Positions 63,396 to 64,000 of a stretch of 64,000 bases of DNA are shown here, piece after piece (within the stretch, counting starts at the first letter, position 1; every line of letters starts with the position of its first letter). Location: positions 5,414 to 69,413 of the forward strand of contig NZ_JQZV01000008.1 in assembly GCF_000769115.1 (NCBI RefSeq), in the 5' to 3' direction. The notes below the pieces were generated by a model that saw nothing but the letters and a program-made list of their open reading frames with translations, was not told the origin of the DNA and searched no databases. Origin of the DNA: Porphyromonas canoris (GTDB lineage: Bacteria > Bacteroidota > Bacteroidia > Bacteroidales > Porphyromonadaceae). The position numbers were made by a program, and so were the translations under genes.

Positions 63396-63699
63396 AGCTG
63401 TTGGCTTTTTAGAATTTAGTATTGAAAAATAAAAGTTTACGGTCATAAATATAATAATTATTCTCAGAACAAACTCGCCCCGATCCATAAATCTTGCTCC
63501 GGACTTTTCGGCTGTGAACGTAGTGCTGTTGCGAAACAGATGGGGTTTTAATGGATCGTGTCGAGGTAAGAGCGTCAGGCTTACTCCCTTGTAATCAGAT
63601 AGAACCGATATGCCGGGCGGTATCGGTACGGATGATCTGCTTTTTGCAGGTAGAGCAAAATGTGAACCTGTTTACAAGAGAGATTTAATGTGTTTATTT

Positions 63700-63840
63700 T
63701 TGCTTCCGAACAGATTAAAAACTCCAAATCGAGCTTTATTCTCCGCAAATCAAGGCTTGTTCCCTGTAAATCGAGGCTTGGTTTGTAAGATTCAAGATTT
63801 GATTTCTGCCATTCGAGCCTTGAAGTCTCATTCTGTTCAC
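63700..63840. repeat. R2 phased-dyad repeat, locus 3
   Basis: Five contiguous units of 21 bases start at 63726, 63747, 63768, 63789 and 63810. GAACAG (63708-63713) and CTGTTC (63833-63838) bracket them as an inverted repeat, as in locus 2. Downstream there is TTTGAAAG-type sequence also seen in locus 2. The rest of the gap from 63396 shows no clear gene. Confidence 0.8.
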
Positions 63841-63961
63841 TTTCAAAGCAGTTTTTAATGCCTTATAAAAGAGATTTTGAAAGTGAATATAGAAAGATCT
63901 TTGCGCCATGCCTCACGCTTCGGTATCTGTTTTTTTGTAACTTTAGGCGCGTTAAACCTTG

Positions 63962-64000
63962 ATGAACAGAGTATTTCTCTTTCGTCTTTGTAAGAATGAT
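63962..64000 (+). CDS. Possible start of a gene cut by the window end
   Basis: ATG at 63962 opens a frame (MNRVFLFRLCKND) that runs to the window edge. A TAACTTTA box, one mismatch from TAnnTTTG, lies about 20 bases upstream. Too short to identify; it may not be a gene. Confidence 0.2.
   Translation, partial: MNRVFLFRLCKND

Noticed and set aside
63726-63830. R2 as a CRISPR
   Set aside because: Units are 21 bases, contiguous and degenerate, with no spacers.

Overview
The window looks like a chromosomal segment of a Bacteroidales bacterium, most likely Porphyromonas or a close relative. The evidence is the gene content: a fused SecDF, a DUF4295 gene beside rpmG and rpmB, a long dipeptidyl peptidase III with an extra C-terminal region of the kind known from P. 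gingivalis, tryptophanase, a sodium-pumping methylmalonyl-CoA decarboxylase operon, and secreted or lipidated proteins typical of the phylum. Promoters fit the Bacteroidetes pattern, TTG then about 20 bases then TAnnTTTG. Four genes or operons have exactly 20 bases between the boxes and one has 19. No phage, IS transposase, CRISPR array or rRNA operon was seen.

Layout. 1-4.2 kb: tRNA-Ser, an acetyltransferase, an OPT transporter and pncB, all on the minus strand. 4.7-8.6 kb: plus-strand acyl-ACP thioesterase, manA, groES and groEL. 8.8-11.9 kb: two related secreted proteins, a Cys-repeat lipoprotein and a chromate transporter pair. 11.9-14.3 kb: translation genes (two tRNA-Glu, rpsT, rpsO, DUF4295, rpmG, rpmB) and a DUF2721 protein. 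14.5-16.1 kb: a DUF2156 protein and an acetyltransferase. 16.6-25.7 kb: one long minus-strand operon running DUF4837 lipoprotein, pdxA, cytidylyltransferase-like protein, SDR, CDP-alcohol phosphotransferase, acyltransferase, antiporter and NAD(P)HX repair enzyme. 26.6-28.0 kb: satD and DUF3307. 28.1-41.9 kb: mostly minus-strand housekeeping and envelope genes (lepB, secDF, mscL, tonB, purA, DPP III, a barrel protein and a regulatory pair). 42.1-42.9 kb: a potassium channel. 43.0-47.7 kb: the methylmalonyl-CoA decarboxylase operon. 48-49.3 kb: tnaA. 50.2-62.7 kb: plus-strand lipoprotein peptidase, kdsB, dnaG, an ABC-2 exporter, tcdA, lolD, an HHH protein, lgt, a flavodiiron protein and nagB. 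62.9-64 kb: a lipoprotein gene and a repeat.

The most interesting signals are non-coding. One repeat family (called R1 here) occurs four times, at about 4.3, 16.1, 25.9 and 49.5 kb. Each copy is roughly 400-550 bases and carries three or four AACACGTT motifs spaced 21, 22 and 22 bases apart, close to two DNA helical turns. A second family (R2) occurs at about 33.5, 39.5 and 63.7 kb and is built from four or five contiguous degenerate units of exactly 21 bases, each with a small dyad. A third element, three 18-base dyads at an exact 28-base period, lies on the satD promoter. The two same-orientation R1 copies at 16.1 and 25.9 kb flank the eight-gene operon.

Functionally, much of the window concerns the envelope (lgt, lolD, lepB, secDF, tonB, kdsB, and acyltransferase and CDP-alcohol enzymes) and anaerobic amino-acid and peptide metabolism (OPT transporter, DPP III, M3-like lipoprotein peptidase, tryptophanase, methylmalonyl-CoA decarboxylase).
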